Positions 29,794 to 38,687 of a stretch of DNA of 64,000 bases are shown here, piece by piece. The notes beneath the pieces were generated by a model. The model worked only from the letters and a program-made list of their open reading frames with translations, had not been told where the DNA came from and made no database searches. Both the position numbers and the translations under genes were made by a program. The DNA comes from Bifidobacterium breve. GTDB taxonomy: Bacteria > Actinomycetota > Actinomycetes > Nanopelagicales > Nanopelagicaceae. The stretch is from assembly GCA_945881945.1 (NCBI GenBank), contig CAMCVO010000002.1:29023-93022 (forward strand), in the 5' to 3' direction. Numbering within the stretch: position 1 is the first letter of the stretch; each line of letters begins with the position of its first letter.

Positions 29794-30415
29794 TCTAAAT
29801 TCTCTGCTACCAGAGCAGTGGCAGAGTTTGATTGATACATCCTCACTAAATCAAATATCTCAGAATCTAACAGGAGATTTTCTTCCACAAAGATCAAACA
29901 TCTTCAAAGCTTTTGAATGCGACCCAGATTCGATCAAAATTATCATTTTGGGGCAGGATCCCTACCCAAATTCAGCGCATGCGATGGGTTTAGCCTTTTC
30001 AGTACCCGACACTATGACCACATTGCCTTCTTCACTGAAGAATATCTTCCTTGAATTGAAATCAGATTTAGGGATAGAGAGAAGAAATGGTGATTTGTCA
30101 GATTGGGCTACGCAAGGTGTATTTCTGCTAAATACTTGTCTTACTGTTCTTCCCAATGATCCGTTGGCACACACAAAAATAGGCTGGCAACAATTCACTG
30201 AATCTATAATCGCTCACCTAAGCAAACGTGAAGTAATTGGTATTTTGTGGGGTAACCATGCGCAGAAAATGAATCACTATTTTGCTCAAGAGGATTTATT
30301 CACCTCTGTACATCCAAGTCCTTTATCGGCTTATCGAGGATTTTTCGGATCAAAACCTTTTAGTAAGAGCAATAATAGATTAATTGAAAAAGGATTATCA
30401 CCTATTAAATGGTAA
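29777..30415 (+). CDS. ung: Uracil-DNA glycosylase
   Basis: About 212 residues. It removes uracil from DNA. The water-activating motif GQDPYP, LLNTCLTV, the GILWGNHAQ strand and the DNA-intercalation motif HPSPLSAYRGFFG are all present. The open frame runs back to 29735 inside the ABC gene. AAGGTGG (29762-29768) lies 8 nt before TTG 29777, my preferred start; GTG 29783 is an alternative. The gene ends before a strong terminator. Confidence 0.95.
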   Translation: MPVQIDLNSLLPEQWQSLIDTSSLNQISQNLTGDFLPQRSNIFKAFECDPDSIKIIILGQDPYPNSAHAMGLAFSVPDTMTTLPSSLKNIFLELKSDLGIERRNGDLSDWATQGVFLLNTCLTVLPNDPLAHTKIGWQQFTESIIAHLSKREVIGILWGNHAQKMNHYFAQEDLFTSVHPSPLSAYRGFFGSKPFSKSNNRLIEKGLSPIKW

Positions 30416-30447
30416 AGGGGGCGAACCTTTCGGTTCGCCCCCTTTTT
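30414..30447. terminator. Strong Rho-independent terminator between ung and the purine permease
   Basis: An 11-bp perfect stem GGGGGCGAACC / GGTTCGCCCCC with loop TTTC is flanked by AAA upstream and TTTTT downstream. It lies between convergent genes and would work on both strands. It is the only canonical terminator I see in the window. Confidence 0.93.
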
Positions 30448-30456
30448 GATAACAAC

Positions 30457-31893
30457 TTATGCAGTCCAGATATTGATTGGAGATTGCAAGAAGTAAACCA
30501 TGAACAATCCGGCAACGATCCACATCAAAGGACTGACCTCTTTTGTGCGACCTTGGAATAATCGGATTACTACATAAGAAACAAATCCTGCGCCGATACC
30601 TACAGAAATATTGTAAGTGAATGGCATCAGAATAATTGTTAAGAATGCAGGTATTGCAATACCTAGATCATCCCAATCGATTCCTTTGATTTGAGTCATC
30701 ATCAAGAATCCAACAATGATCAGAGCTGGAGTTGCAGCCTCATAAGGAATAACTGCAACAAGTGGAGCTAGGAAGGTTGTAAGCAGGAATAGCACACCAG
30801 TTACAACTGATGCTAAACCTGTTCGAGCACCTTCGCCAACACCTGATGCTGATTCAATATAAGAGGTGTTTGAAGAAACAGAACCAGCACCACCTGCAGC
30901 TGCTGCGATTGAGTCAACAAGTAAAATGCGGTTAGCACCTTCAACATTGCCATCTCTATCAACTAGCCCAGCCTGCTTGCCAATTGCTGTCATTGTTCCC
31001 ATAGTGTCAAAGAAGTCTGCTAGTAATAGAGTGAAAACTAGAAGAACAGCAGCTACTAATGAGATTCGATCAAATCCACCCAATAGATTGAAGTCACCCA
31101 GGATTCCAAAATCTGGTGTTGCAGCAACTGTTTCTGGCATCGCTGGCACATTTAAATTCCAACCCTTTGGATTTACAGCGCCAGTAGCACCATTAAACAA
31201 TGGTCCGATCTTGAAAGCTGATTCAACTGCGATAGCAACGGCAGTTGCAGCAACAATTCCGATCAAGATTGCAGCTTTAACCTTCTTAACGGTAAGAGCA
31301 ATTGTTAGGAAAAGACCAAAGGCAAAGACAATTACTGGCCATCCAACAAGATTTCCGTTATCACCAAGTGTTACCGGCACAGGTCCAGTTCCAGTTCGGC
31401 GAACAAATCCTGCGTCTACAAGTCCGATAAGTGCAATAAAGAGACCGATACCAACTGATATCGCAATCTTTAGTTGTGTAGGTACAGCCCTAAATACCGC
31501 AGTGCGGAATCCGGTAAGTACCAAAATTAGAATTATTAAGCCTTCAAGGACTACAAGTCCCATGGCATCTGCCCAGGTCATTTTCGAGGCGATACCAACG
31601 GCAACGAAGGTGTTTAAACCTAATCCAGTTGCAATGGCTAATGGAAAGTTAGCGACTAAGCCCATCAAGATGGTCATAACGCCGGCAATGAGTGCGGTAG
31701 CAGCTGCAACTAATGCAAGATTAGGAGCATCGCCTCCGCCAATATATTTTCCATCAGCATCTTTTGCTAAACCGATGATGAGTGGATTGAGCGCAACTAT
31801 GTAGGCCATTGTGAAGAATGTGACGATGCCGCCACGAACCTCTTGAGCTACGGTTGAGCCACGCTGACTGATTTTAAAGAAACTATCAAGCAT
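30457..31893 (-). CDS. NCS2-family purine permease (AzgA/PbuG type)
   Basis: 478-residue polytopic protein with about 12-14 membrane segments. The N-terminal block VRGGIVTFFTMAYIVALNPLIIG, LLVDSIAAAAGGAGSVSSNTSYIESASGVGEGARTG in two adjoining parts, and LADFFDTMGT are typical of the AzgA/PbuG hypoxanthine-guanine-adenine proton symporters. A periplasmic or loop insertion lies about residues 225-270. AAGGG precedes the ATG, so it has a real leader, unlike many neighbours. With apt and tdk nearby it points to nucleobase and nucleoside salvage. Confidence 0.9.
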   Translation of the reverse strand: MLDSFFKISQRGSTVAQEVRGGIVTFFTMAYIVALNPLIIGLAKDADGKYIGGGDAPNLALVAAATALIAGVMTILMGLVANFPLAIATGLGLNTFVAVGIASKMTWADAMGLVVLEGLIILILVLTGFRTAVFRAVPTQLKIAISVGIGLFIALIGLVDAGFVRRTGTGPVPVTLGDNGNLVGWPVIVFAFGLFLTIALTVKKVKAAILIGIVAATAVAIAVESAFKIGPLFNGATGAVNPKGWNLNVPAMPETVAATPDFGILGDFNLLGGFDRISLVAAVLLVFTLLLADFFDTMGTMTAIGKQAGLVDRDGNVEGANRILLVDSIAAAAGGAGSVSSNTSYIESASGVGEGARTGLASVVTGVLFLLTTFLAPLVAVIPYEAATPALIIVGFLMMTQIKGIDWDDLGIAIPAFLTIILMPFTYNISVGIGAGFVSYVVIRLFQGRTKEVSPLMWIVAGLFMVYFLQSPINIWTA

Positions 31894-31916
31894 GGAATAG
31901 ACCCTTCTGTTTTTTT

Positions 31917-31957
31917 AACATGGTGTTTTCGACATGTTGTCAGATTCGGTCCGACAA
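31917..31957. repeat. Overlapping inverted repeats in the purine permease leader
   Basis: AACATG (31917-31922) pairs with CATGTT (31933-31938) across 10 bases, and TTGTC (31937-31941) pairs with GACAA (31953-31957); TCGGTCCGA at 31946-31954 is an odd palindrome. The repeats lie 24-65 bp upstream of the permease start. They may be an operator or alternative RNA hairpins; they do not match a known purine riboswitch. Confidence 0.45.
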
Positions 31958-31985
31958 ACCGAGGGGAGTAGTTGAACTCTATTTG

Positions 31986-32693
31986 TTACTTTGAGGTAAG
32001 CCTGCCCAAGACACCCAGGGAGATTGCAACAGATTGACCAATAAATAGAGCAAAGAGGGCAGTGCCCACGCCTAAAGAGCCGCCAAGTAAGGCACCGGTG
32101 GTTAGAGCCAACACCTCAATTCCAAGGCGAACTCGCCCTACCCGTACTCCAGTTCTGTAATGCAAACCTGTCATCAAGCCATCTCGAGGGCCGGTACCTA
32201 ATCCGCATGTGATGTAGAGAGCCGAACCGATTCCAACTAAAAGTATTCCAAACAATACGTAGAAAAGCTTAAGAGATATGTTTTCTACTTCAGGAATTAT
32301 CAGCAATCCAAGTTCGATAGCAACAGCTATAACAACTATATTTGCAAGTGTTCCAAAACCAGGTTTTTGCCTAAGTGGAATCCAAAAAAACAAAACAACT
32401 AGGGAAACAAAAAAAGTGGCCTGGCCGATATTCAAATTTGAATTTAATGATATGCCTTCTGATAAAACTACCCAGGGAGAGTTGCCAAGAGAGGTGACCA
32501 CCAGAAAAGCTTCGCCAATACCAAATACAGTCAATCCAAAAATTAAAAGGAGGAATCGTTGCAAACTCTGATTTCCATTAGTCAGCCCCCAGGTTGATTC
32601 AGCTCGCCAAGAAGTTATCGGTATAGTTCTAGAGGGTTTAAGAAAATTACGTATGATGTATAACCAATTCTCGTTATTATTGGTATCACTCAC
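31986..32693 (-). CDS. YczE/YitT-family membrane protein
   Basis: 235 residues with about 5-6 membrane segments. The motif CGLGTGPRDGLMTGLHYRTG is typical of the YczE/YyaS branch of the YitT superfamily, and VVTSLGNSPW is its N-terminal counterpart, suggesting an internal repeat. Molecular function is not established for this family. The first 40 residues are polar. GTG 32693 has TAGAGT six bases upstream. It is divergent from uppP and precedes the permease on the same strand. Confidence 0.8.
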   Translation of the reverse strand: MSDTNNNENWLYIIRNFLKPSRTIPITSWRAESTWGLTNGNQSLQRFLLLIFGLTVFGIGEAFLVVTSLGNSPWVVLSEGISLNSNLNIGQATFFVSLVVLFFWIPLRQKPGFGTLANIVVIAVAIELGLLIIPEVENISLKLFYVLFGILLVGIGSALYITCGLGTGPRDGLMTGLHYRTGVRVGRVRLGIEVLALTTGALLGGSLGVGTALFALFIGQSVAISLGVLGRLTSK

Positions 32694-32699
32694 TGCTAA

Positions 32700-32705
32700 A
32701 CTCTA
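32700..32705 (-). promoter_or_regulatory. Possible -10 element of the YczE-like gene (leaderless)
   Basis: On the minus strand TAGAGT is followed by six bases and GTG 32693. No clear -35 is seen. Confidence 0.35.
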
Positions 32706-32735
32706 TCTTAATTACCCCAAGAAGGATGGTTAATC

Positions 32736-33599
32736 TTGAGTTTTACTTATGAGCAAGCAATAATCATTGGTTTTATTCAAGGATTAACAGAATTATTCCC
32801 AATTTCAAGTCTTGGTCATGCGATTTTAATCCCAGCTTGGATAGGTGGATCGTTCAAGCAATTCATTAGTGAAGAGAACGAAGCTTATTTACTGATAACC
32901 ATCGCAATGCACCTTGCAAGTTCGGTGGCGCTATTTTTGGTGTTTAGGAAACGTTGGATAGGTTTAATCTCTGGTACATTCAAAGCAGTAAAAAGTAAGA
33001 ATTATCAATCAACGCCATTTCGAGTTCTTGGCTATATTGTTATTGCAACAATTCCAGTCGGAATCCTTGGTTTAGTTCTAGCTGATTACTTTCAAAGTAT
33101 TTTTGGCAAACCCCAGTATTCAGCCCTTTTCCTTACGATAAATGGATTGATACTGATCACTGCTGAACGCCTTTCGAGGCGAGATATATTGCATGAACTC
33201 CATGACTCTGATGCTGAGATTGATCGACGTGTCAACGCTAAAACAGCCCTTGCAATCGGATTTGGACAGAGTTTGGCTTTATTTGCTGGGATCAGCAGAT
33301 TTGGTGTAACCATGAGTGCAGGTTTGATGAGAAAATTGAATCACTCCGTTGCTTCAGATTTTGCCTTCCTTCTATCCTTGCCAGTGATCTTAGGTGCTTC
33401 AGTGGTGAAATTACCTGAGCTATTTACAACCGATACTAAATTGGTGTTGGGACAAATTTTTGTGGGTTCGGTAGTTTCCTTTATTGCCACATACTTTAGC
33501 GTTACCTTTCTTGTTCGATGGTTCAAAACCAAAACTCTTTATCCGTTTGCGATCTACTGTCTTGCTTTTGGCGTAATCTCATTTGTGAGATTTATCTGA
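32736..33599 (+). CDS. uppP: Undecaprenyl-diphosphatase UppP/BacA
   Basis: 287-residue integral membrane phosphatase that recycles undecaprenyl pyrophosphate for cell-wall synthesis. The two family motifs are visible: GFIQGLTELFPISSLGHAI near residue 12 and FGQSLALFAGISRFGVTMSAG near residue 175. Several membrane helices follow. TTG 32736 has GAAGGAT 8 nt upstream. The stop TGA shares a base with the ATG of the next gene. Confidence 0.92.
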   Translation: MSFTYEQAIIIGFIQGLTELFPISSLGHAILIPAWIGGSFKQFISEENEAYLLITIAMHLASSVALFLVFRKRWIGLISGTFKAVKSKNYQSTPFRVLGYIVIATIPVGILGLVLADYFQSIFGKPQYSALFLTINGLILITAERLSRRDILHELHDSDAEIDRRVNAKTALAIGFGQSLALFAGISRFGVTMSAGLMRKLNHSVASDFAFLLSLPVILGASVVKLPELFTTDTKLVLGQIFVGSVVSFIATYFSVTFLVRWFKTKTLYPFAIYCLAFGVISFVRFI

Positions 33600-34333
33600 T
33601 GTTTCCAGGAGCTGGTACGGTAATAAATGTTGCTGCCATAGCGCTGGGGTCTTTAGTAGGAGTGCTAATTGGAAAAAAACTAAGCGAAAAATTCAGATTG
33701 TTGATCACTGATGTGCTTGGTTGCGTAACTGCAATCTCTGCGGCCGATGCACTTTCTGCTTATTGGGATGAGAGTTTTACAAATGCTCTTCCGGCGGGCG
33801 GTGCAATAATTGTGGTTGTTTTTTCATTATTAATTGGAGCAATGATTGGTAGCTGGCTCAAGATCGAGGAATCATTGGAAGTTTTCGGTGGAAAACTAAG
33901 AGATAAATTTAGTAAAAAAGATGAGTCAAACTTTGTGGAAGGGTTTGTTTCAGCTTCTTTAGTCTTTGCCATTGGACCGTTGGCTATTTTAGGAAGTATC
34001 TCAGATGGTATGGGAGAGGGGATAGATCAACTAATGCTAAAAAGTACTCTTGATGGCTTTACCTCTATTGCGTTTGCGGCCTCCCTTGGTTGGGGCGTTG
34101 CTCTGTCCAGTTTGCCAGTTGGTATTTATCAGATGTTTTGGACAGGGGTAGGAATAACTCTTGGTGCAGTATTGAGTGCCTACCAAATTGCGGCGATGAC
34201 AGCAGTGGGTGGAGTTCTGCTGATCGGCATATCATTGCGTTTGCTTAAAATTAAAGAGATTGCAATCGCTAATTTGCTCCCAGCGATAGCCTTAGCCCCT
34301 GTTATAGCTTTCTTATTGAGTCAATTAAAATAA
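33599..34333 (+). CDS. DUF554 membrane protein
   Basis: About 244 residues with six or seven membrane segments. The N-terminal INVAAIALGSLVGVLIGKKL and the segments IGPLAILGSISDGMGEG and STLDGFTSIAFAASLGWGV match DUF554 (YdfK-like). The function of this family is unknown. The open frame extends into uppP, but ATG 33599 overlaps the uppP TGA (TGATG) and starts at the conserved MFPGAGTVIN. It is convergent with tdk, with a 14-bp gap. Confidence 0.87.
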   Translation: MFPGAGTVINVAAIALGSLVGVLIGKKLSEKFRLLITDVLGCVTAISAADALSAYWDESFTNALPAGGAIIVVVFSLLIGAMIGSWLKIEESLEVFGGKLRDKFSKKDESNFVEGFVSASLVFAIGPLAILGSISDGMGEGIDQLMLKSTLDGFTSIAFAASLGWGVALSSLPVGIYQMFWTGVGITLGAVLSAYQIAAMTAVGGVLLIGISLRLLKIKEIAIANLLPAIALAPVIAFLLSQLK

Positions 34334-34347
34334 AATTCAAGCTAGTA

Positions 34348-34986
34348 CTAATTATTAAATGGCAGTGATTGTTCTGCTGCGGGGTTTGATACTCTTGCAG
34401 TGACTTTACGCATGTGATGACGCCGACAGAGAACCTCATAAGCAATATTTGTGGATTTACCAACATCGCCCACTACAACCTGCTCTCCCTCAGTTACCAT
34501 CTTGCCATCGACGGTTCGGGCATTATGAGTTGCCCGTTCCCCGCACCAGCAAAGAGCCTCTACCTGCAAGGTTTGAACTCGATCAGCTAACTCAACTAAG
34601 CGTGCACTGCCTGGGAATAATTTGGTTCTAAAATCAGCAAGGATTCCGAAAGCATAAACATCTATGCCGAGGCCATCAACAATCTTGGCGAGTTGTTCAA
34701 TCTGTATCTCAGAATAGAATTGTGCTTCATCACAAATGATAAAACTTACTTTCCCGCCAATTGACAACCTTTCCACGATCAATTTATGTATATCAAGATC
34801 TTCATCTACTTCTAATGCATCAATTTGCAAGCCCAGTCGAGATGAAATCAATCCCTTGCCAGCTCTATCTTTACTAGTGAAAATAACGCCCTCACGACCT
34901 CTTGATCGGTGATTATGAGCGGTTTGTAAAGCTAATGTGGATTTTCCACTATCCATAGTTCCGCAGTAGTAAATTAATTCAGCCAT
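34348..34986 (-). CDS. tdk: Thymidine kinase (type II)
   Basis: 212 residues. It phosphorylates thymidine to dTMP. It has Walker A GTMDSGKST, the FIICDEAQF block, and structural zinc cysteines in CWCGERATHNAR and CRRHH, typical of tetrameric type II kinases. The longer open frame (to 35058) lies inside apt; the natural start is ATG 34986, 4 bp after the apt stop. It pairs with apt as a salvage unit. Confidence 0.94.
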   Translation of the reverse strand: MAELIYYCGTMDSGKSTLALQTAHNHRSRGREGVIFTSKDRAGKGLISSRLGLQIDALEVDEDLDIHKLIVERLSIGGKVSFIICDEAQFYSEIQIEQLAKIVDGLGIDVYAFGILADFRTKLFPGSARLVELADRVQTLQVEALCWCGERATHNARTVDGKMVTEGEQVVVGDVGKSTNIAYEVLCRRHHMRKVTARVSNPAAEQSLPFNN

Positions 34987-34990
34987 ATGC

Positions 34991-35515
34991 TTATTCTGCC
35001 AAGATTGTGTGGATTTGTATCTGAGGATGAGACTCGGCAATTCGTGCTTGACCTGCAAGGGCTGGTATTTGAAGCAAAAATGCCAATTTAACTGGCACTA
35101 AACCTGCCATCAACACTAAATCCACAGCTGCACAAGCAGTTCCGCCAGTAGCTAAAACATCATCAATTATCAGCACGCGTTTCTTGGACGGGATAAGCTC
35201 ATCATGGATCTCCAATGCAGCCTGCCCATACTCTAGGTTATAACTTTTCGAAAAAGTTTTACCTGGCAATTTTCCAGATTTACGAATGGGTATAAAGCCT
35301 TTTCCACTTATTGAAGCAACAGCTGCTCCAAAAATAAAGCCTCTGGATTCAATGCCAGCAATATAATCAACATCTTTAGTCAATTCCGATAACTTTTCAC
35401 AGCAAGTAATGAATGCATTTGAATCGGCTAACAACGGAGTTATGTCTTTAAAAATCACTCCTGGTTGAGGGAAATCAGGAATCACCCGAATTAGCTGGCT
35501 AAATGTGGGTTCCAC
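34991..35515 (-). CDS. apt: Adenine phosphoribosyltransferase
   Basis: About 174 residues. It converts adenine and PRPP to AMP. The PRPP motif VLIIDDVLATGGTACA and the N-terminal IPDFPQPGVIFKDITPLL are diagnostic. The frame allows TTG 35521, but GTG 35515 has TATGAT exactly 6 nt upstream, fitting a leaderless transcript. In many actinobacteria apt sits near relA and secDF; here it is with tdk. Confidence 0.95.
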   Translation of the reverse strand: MEPTFSQLIRVIPDFPQPGVIFKDITPLLADSNAFITCCEKLSELTKDVDYIAGIESRGFIFGAAVASISGKGFIPIRKSGKLPGKTFSKSYNLEYGQAALEIHDELIPSKKRVLIIDDVLATGGTACAAVDLVLMAGLVPVKLAFLLQIPALAGQARIAESHPQIQIHTILAE

Positions 35516-35521
35516 CTGCAA

Positions 35522-35527
35522 ATCATA
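35522..35527 (-). promoter_or_regulatory. -10 element of apt-tdk (leaderless)
   Basis: On the minus strand TATGAT is followed by TTGCAG and then GTG. The near-consensus hexamer and exact spacing favour GTG 35515 as both transcription and translation start. Confidence 0.55.
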
Positions 35528-35547
35528 TTGATTTCATGCCTTCTACG

Positions 35548-35631
35548 TGTCCGGGAGGGGAGTTGAACCCCTAAGCCCTTGCGGGCACTAACACCTCAAG
35601 CTAGCGCGTCTGCCAATTCCGCCACCCGGAC
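35548..35631 (-). tRNA. tRNA-Leu (anticodon GAG)
   Basis: The minus-strand sequence folds as a class II tRNA. The acceptor stem is GTCCGGG/CCCGGAC with discriminator A; the anticodon arm is CTAGC-TTGAGGT-GTTAG with anticodon GAG at 35595-35597. There is a long variable arm (GCCC/GGGC) and a T arm AGGGG-TTCAACT-CCCCT. The CCA end is not encoded. The GAG anticodon reads CUC and CUU codons. Confidence 0.96.
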
Positions 35632-35640
35632 TTCACTTGT

Positions 35641-35646
35641 ATTTTA
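35641..35646 (-). promoter_or_regulatory. Probable -10 element of tRNA-Leu
   Basis: TAAAAT on the minus strand ends 9 bp before the mature 5' end, implying a precursor with only a few extra bases. The -35 (TTTCCC, spacer 17) is weak. Confidence 0.4.
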
Positions 35647-35695
35647 ACGCAATACCTCGCCATGGGAAATTGCTGAAGTGTAGGGTAATCTCCTT

Positions 35696-37015
35696 ATGAA
35701 ACTTACGCCTGAACAGGTTATTGAACTTGAAAATGAAACTATCAAAATTTGTCAAGAGTTAATCCAGATACCCAGTGTCAACTATGGTGAAGGCAGAGGC
35801 GATGAGAAGGCTGCGGCCGAATATATAGTTGAGAAACTTTCAGAAGTTGGTATAAAAAGTGAGTTAATCGAATCCGCACCTAACCGGGTTAATGTTGTTG
35901 CAAGCATTGAAGGGCGGGATCAAAATCGACCAGGTTTGGTTCTGCACGGACATATTGATGTAGTCCCGGCTAATGCAGAGGACTGGTCTGTTGACCCATT
36001 TGGCGGCGTTATAAAAGATGGCTATTTGTGGGGACGTGGCGCAGTAGATATGAAAGATATGGATGCCATGATTTTAGCGGTGGTTCGAATGTGGAGCAGA
36101 GTTAAATACAAACCTCCCAGAAATATTCTGTTAGTTTTTTTTGCCGATGAAGAAGCTGGCTCAACTTATGGCTCTAGATGGCTGGTAAAACATCGCCCTG
36201 AACTGTTTAAGGGCTATAGCGAGGCTATCTCCGAAGTAGGTGGATTTTCGATCAATATCACTGGCGATAGAAGAATTTATCTTATTGAAGCGGCCCAGAA
36301 AGGAATACAGTGGATTAAATTGACCGCCAAAGGAACAGCAGGTCATGGATCCTTTTTCAATCAGGATAATGCAATCACGAAAATATCTGATGCTGTTGCG
36401 CGAATTGGCAATTTCCAATGGCCTCAGTTAGAGACAAAAACGAGTGCGAAGTTTTTTCGAAAAATAGCGGAAATAACTGGTGATAATTACAACGCTGCTG
36501 ATGTAAAGCCACTGATCAAACATCTTGGAAACGCAGCAAGGATGATCAGTGCCACAATTTCAAATACCGCAAATCCAACAATGCTTAGTGCAGGATATAA
36601 AGAAAATGTGATTCCACAGTCAGCTTCAGCTGTTGTAGATGGCAGATTTCTTCCAGGATATGAAGACCAGTTGCACCAAACTATTAGAAAATTAGCTGGT
36701 GATGAAATAGAGGTAGAGATTCTGGTGAGAGATATTGCACTGGAAGTGGATTTCGCAGGTCCATTAGTTGAAGCCATGTGTAACGCTATAAGCGCAGAGG
36801 ATCCTGATGGAATACCAGTTCCTTATTTGATGAGTGGCGGTACGGATAATAAAGCCTTACATGATCTGGGCATTGTCGGCTATGGATTCTCACCCCTTCG
36901 CTTACCTAAGGATTTGGACTTTTTTTCTCTGTTCCACGGTGTCGATGAAAGGGTTCCATTAGAGAGCTTAAAATTTGGCGCAAGAGTTTTATATGATTTC
37001 TTAGATAACGTTTAA
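35696..37015 (+). CDS. M20-family zinc peptidase/deacylase
   Basis: 439 residues of the M20/M25/M40 (ArgE/DapE/CPG2) family. Metal ligands are visible in LHGHIDVVP, GRGAVDMKD and FADEEAGS, with a C-terminal LFHGVDER histidine. A dimerisation domain occupies about residues 195-320. Such actinobacterial proteins are annotated as dipeptidases or acyl-amino-acid hydrolases; the substrate cannot be read from the sequence. It is convergent with the aldo/keto reductase gene with a 6-bp gap. Confidence 0.88.
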   Translation: MKLTPEQVIELENETIKICQELIQIPSVNYGEGRGDEKAAAEYIVEKLSEVGIKSELIESAPNRVNVVASIEGRDQNRPGLVLHGHIDVVPANAEDWSVDPFGGVIKDGYLWGRGAVDMKDMDAMILAVVRMWSRVKYKPPRNILLVFFADEEAGSTYGSRWLVKHRPELFKGYSEAISEVGGFSINITGDRRIYLIEAAQKGIQWIKLTAKGTAGHGSFFNQDNAITKISDAVARIGNFQWPQLETKTSAKFFRKIAEITGDNYNAADVKPLIKHLGNAARMISATISNTANPTMLSAGYKENVIPQSASAVVDGRFLPGYEDQLHQTIRKLAGDEIEVEILVRDIALEVDFAGPLVEAMCNAISAEDPDGIPVPYLMSGGTDNKALHDLGIVGYGFSPLRLPKDLDFFSLFHGVDERVPLESLKFGARVLYDFLDNV

Positions 37016-37021
37016 TAGGTT

Positions 37022-37963
37022 CTAATTCGCTGAAACCTCATTAAGTGCTTGTCGCACTTGTTGGGGTAAATTTATTTGTTCAACAGTTAAGATTCCGCGC
37101 AACTGAGCCCCGGTTCGTGCCCCAATCAGCGCACTCGTTACTCCTGGTGCATCTCTAACCCAGGAAAGGGCTACTTCAAGAGGAGAATAGCCAAGTCCGT
37201 CCGCTGCAACACAGACAGCTTCAACAATCTGTATAGCTCGATCAGACAAATAAGGCTCAACAAAATTAGCAAAATGGGGAGATGCACCTCTTGAATCTGA
37301 TGGAACACCATTCCTATATTTACCAGTCAGAACTCCTCGACCGAGGGGCGACCAAGCCAAGAAGCCAAGATTGAGCGCTGATGAAGCGGGAATTATCTCT
37401 TCCTCCGCTTTACGATTTAATAAAGAGTATTCATTCTGCGCAGTTGAAATAACTGCTTTACCAAAGATGGGATTCTGTAAAGTAGAAGATCGGGCAAGTT
37501 GCCAACCATTAAAATTACATACCCCCACATATCGGGCTTTACCTGAACTTGTTGCATAATCTAGGGCTGATAAAGTCTCATCCAATGGAGTTTTTTGATC
37601 CCAAGTATGTATTTGCCACATGTCGAGATAATCAACATTTAATCTGCTTAAACTTTTATCCAAATCTGAGATTAAGTCATTTCGTGAGTTACTTATTTTT
37701 CTAGAACCATCTTTGAAACTTATGCCAGCCTTTGAAGCGATAAAAACCTGGTCCCGCTTTACTAAGGTTCCTATGAATCCGCCCAAAACTCTCTCTGCGT
37801 CGCCATCGCCATAAACAGCGGCAGTGTCAATTAAATTGCCACCAGCTTCAACGAAGTATTGAAGTTGTTCTGCTGCCTCGTTCTCATCGGTATCTCGTCC
37901 CCAGGTCATCGTTCCCAGACCAAGACGGGAAATCGAAACTCCACCAATTCTTCTATGCTCCAC
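37022..37963 (-). CDS. Aldo/keto reductase
   Basis: 313-residue TIM-barrel NADPH-dependent oxidoreductase. The catalytic tetrad is visible as Asp and Tyr in LIDTAAVYGDG, Lys in VFIASKAG and His in MWQIHTWD. It resembles the YghZ/Tas branch common in actinobacteria; the physiological substrate is unknown. The start is GTG 37963, with TACCCT 7 nt upstream. It diverges from the histidine phosphatase gene across 49 bp. Confidence 0.9.
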   Translation of the reverse strand: MEHRRIGGVSISRLGLGTMTWGRDTDENEAAEQLQYFVEAGGNLIDTAAVYGDGDAERVLGGFIGTLVKRDQVFIASKAGISFKDGSRKISNSRNDLISDLDKSLSRLNVDYLDMWQIHTWDQKTPLDETLSALDYATSSGKARYVGVCNFNGWQLARSSTLQNPIFGKAVISTAQNEYSLLNRKAEEEIIPASSALNLGFLAWSPLGRGVLTGKYRNGVPSDSRGASPHFANFVEPYLSDRAIQIVEAVCVAADGLGYSPLEVALSWVRDAPGVTSALIGARTGAQLRGILTVEQINLPQQVRQALNEVSAN

Positions 37964-37970
37964 GGTTGGC

Positions 37971-37976
37971 AGGGTA
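37971..37976 (-). promoter_or_regulatory. Possible -10 element of the aldo/keto reductase gene
   Basis: TACCCT on the minus strand lies 7 bases before GTG 37963, near-leaderless spacing. No -35 is recognised. Confidence 0.3.
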
Positions 37977-38000
37977 GCAACATGAGAGATAAAAGATCGG

Positions 38001-38006
38001 TAACCT
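38001..38006 (+). promoter_or_regulatory. Probable -10 element of the histidine phosphatase-mshC unit (leaderless)
   Basis: TAACCT is followed by six bases and ATG 38013. There is no SD. This would drive 38013-41158. Confidence 0.45.
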
Positions 38007-38012
38007 TGCCAG

Positions 38013-38687
38013 ATGCCAATCGTCTATCTATTGCGTCACGCCCAGTCTTCGGCTAATACCAAGGGGATATTGGCTGGCCAAGACAACTCAGTTGAGTTGT
38101 CGAAAAAAGGGGCAAAGGAAGCCAATGAGATTGTTGAGTATCTAGAATCCTTGAAAATTGCAAAGGTTTACTGCAGCCCGCTCACTCGCTGCCTGCAGAC
38201 CATCACACCTTTTATGGCCAGAAATTCTAAAATTGAGTTTATAGTGGAGCCTAGATTGATCGAGATGAATTATGGAAAATGGTCTGGTAGAAAACTAAGC
38301 TCGTTAGCAAAAGATCTTCGATGGAAGAAGGTTATCAGCAAGCCTTCAACATTCACCTTTCCAGAGGGGGAAAGTTTTAAACAAATGAGAAGCAGAGTTG
38401 ATCGCCTGCTAGCAGATTTGGCTGTACAAAAAGATTCAGTTCTTTTAGTTACTCACGGAGATGTTATTAAAATGATCTTGGCAAGCAGTTTAGGTTTACC
38501 TATCGATCGATTTCAAGGTTTTGTGGCTGAACCAGCTTCGGTATCAACCGTCAGAATCGAAAAGAATGCTAGTACTGTTCTGCAGACAAATCATAGGATT
38601 AATCAAAGCAAATTTAAGTTTTTCAATTCTAATCAAATTGGTGGCGGAAATTTGATAGGTGCACGAAAGATTTGGTGGAAACGCTAG
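38013..38687 (+). CDS. Histidine phosphatase family protein (phosphoglycerate mutase-like)
   Basis: 224 residues. The catalytic RHAQ of the RHG motif lies at residues 8-11, and the second histidine in LLVTHGDVI near residue 148. The family includes many phosphomonoesterases. This gene is the conserved first member of an actinobacterial group (histidine phosphatase, DUF3090, SCO1664-like, mshC; Rv2135c-Rv2130c region in M. tuberculosis). The position suggests a linked but undefined role. Its TAG shares a base with the next GTG start. Confidence 0.88.
   Translation: MPIVYLLRHAQSSANTKGILAGQDNSVELSKKGAKEANEIVEYLESLKIAKVYCSPLTRCLQTITPFMARNSKIEFIVEPRLIEMNYGKWSGRKLSSLAKDLRWKKVISKPSTFTFPEGESFKQMRSRVDRLLADLAVQKDSVLLVTHGDVIKMILASSLGLPIDRFQGFVAEPASVSTVRIEKNASTVLQTNHRINQSKFKFFNSNQIGGGNLIGARKIWWKR

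Noticed and set aside
30866..31804. Long plus-strand open frame of 312 codons
   Set aside because: It is antisense to the NCS2 permease, with low-complexity Ser/Thr/Pro/Ile-rich composition from reading membrane codons backwards. No SD or domain is seen.
31894..31985. Purine riboswitch upstream of the NCS2 permease
   Set aside because: Inverted repeats exist but the conserved purine-aptamer junction and loop sequences are not seen.
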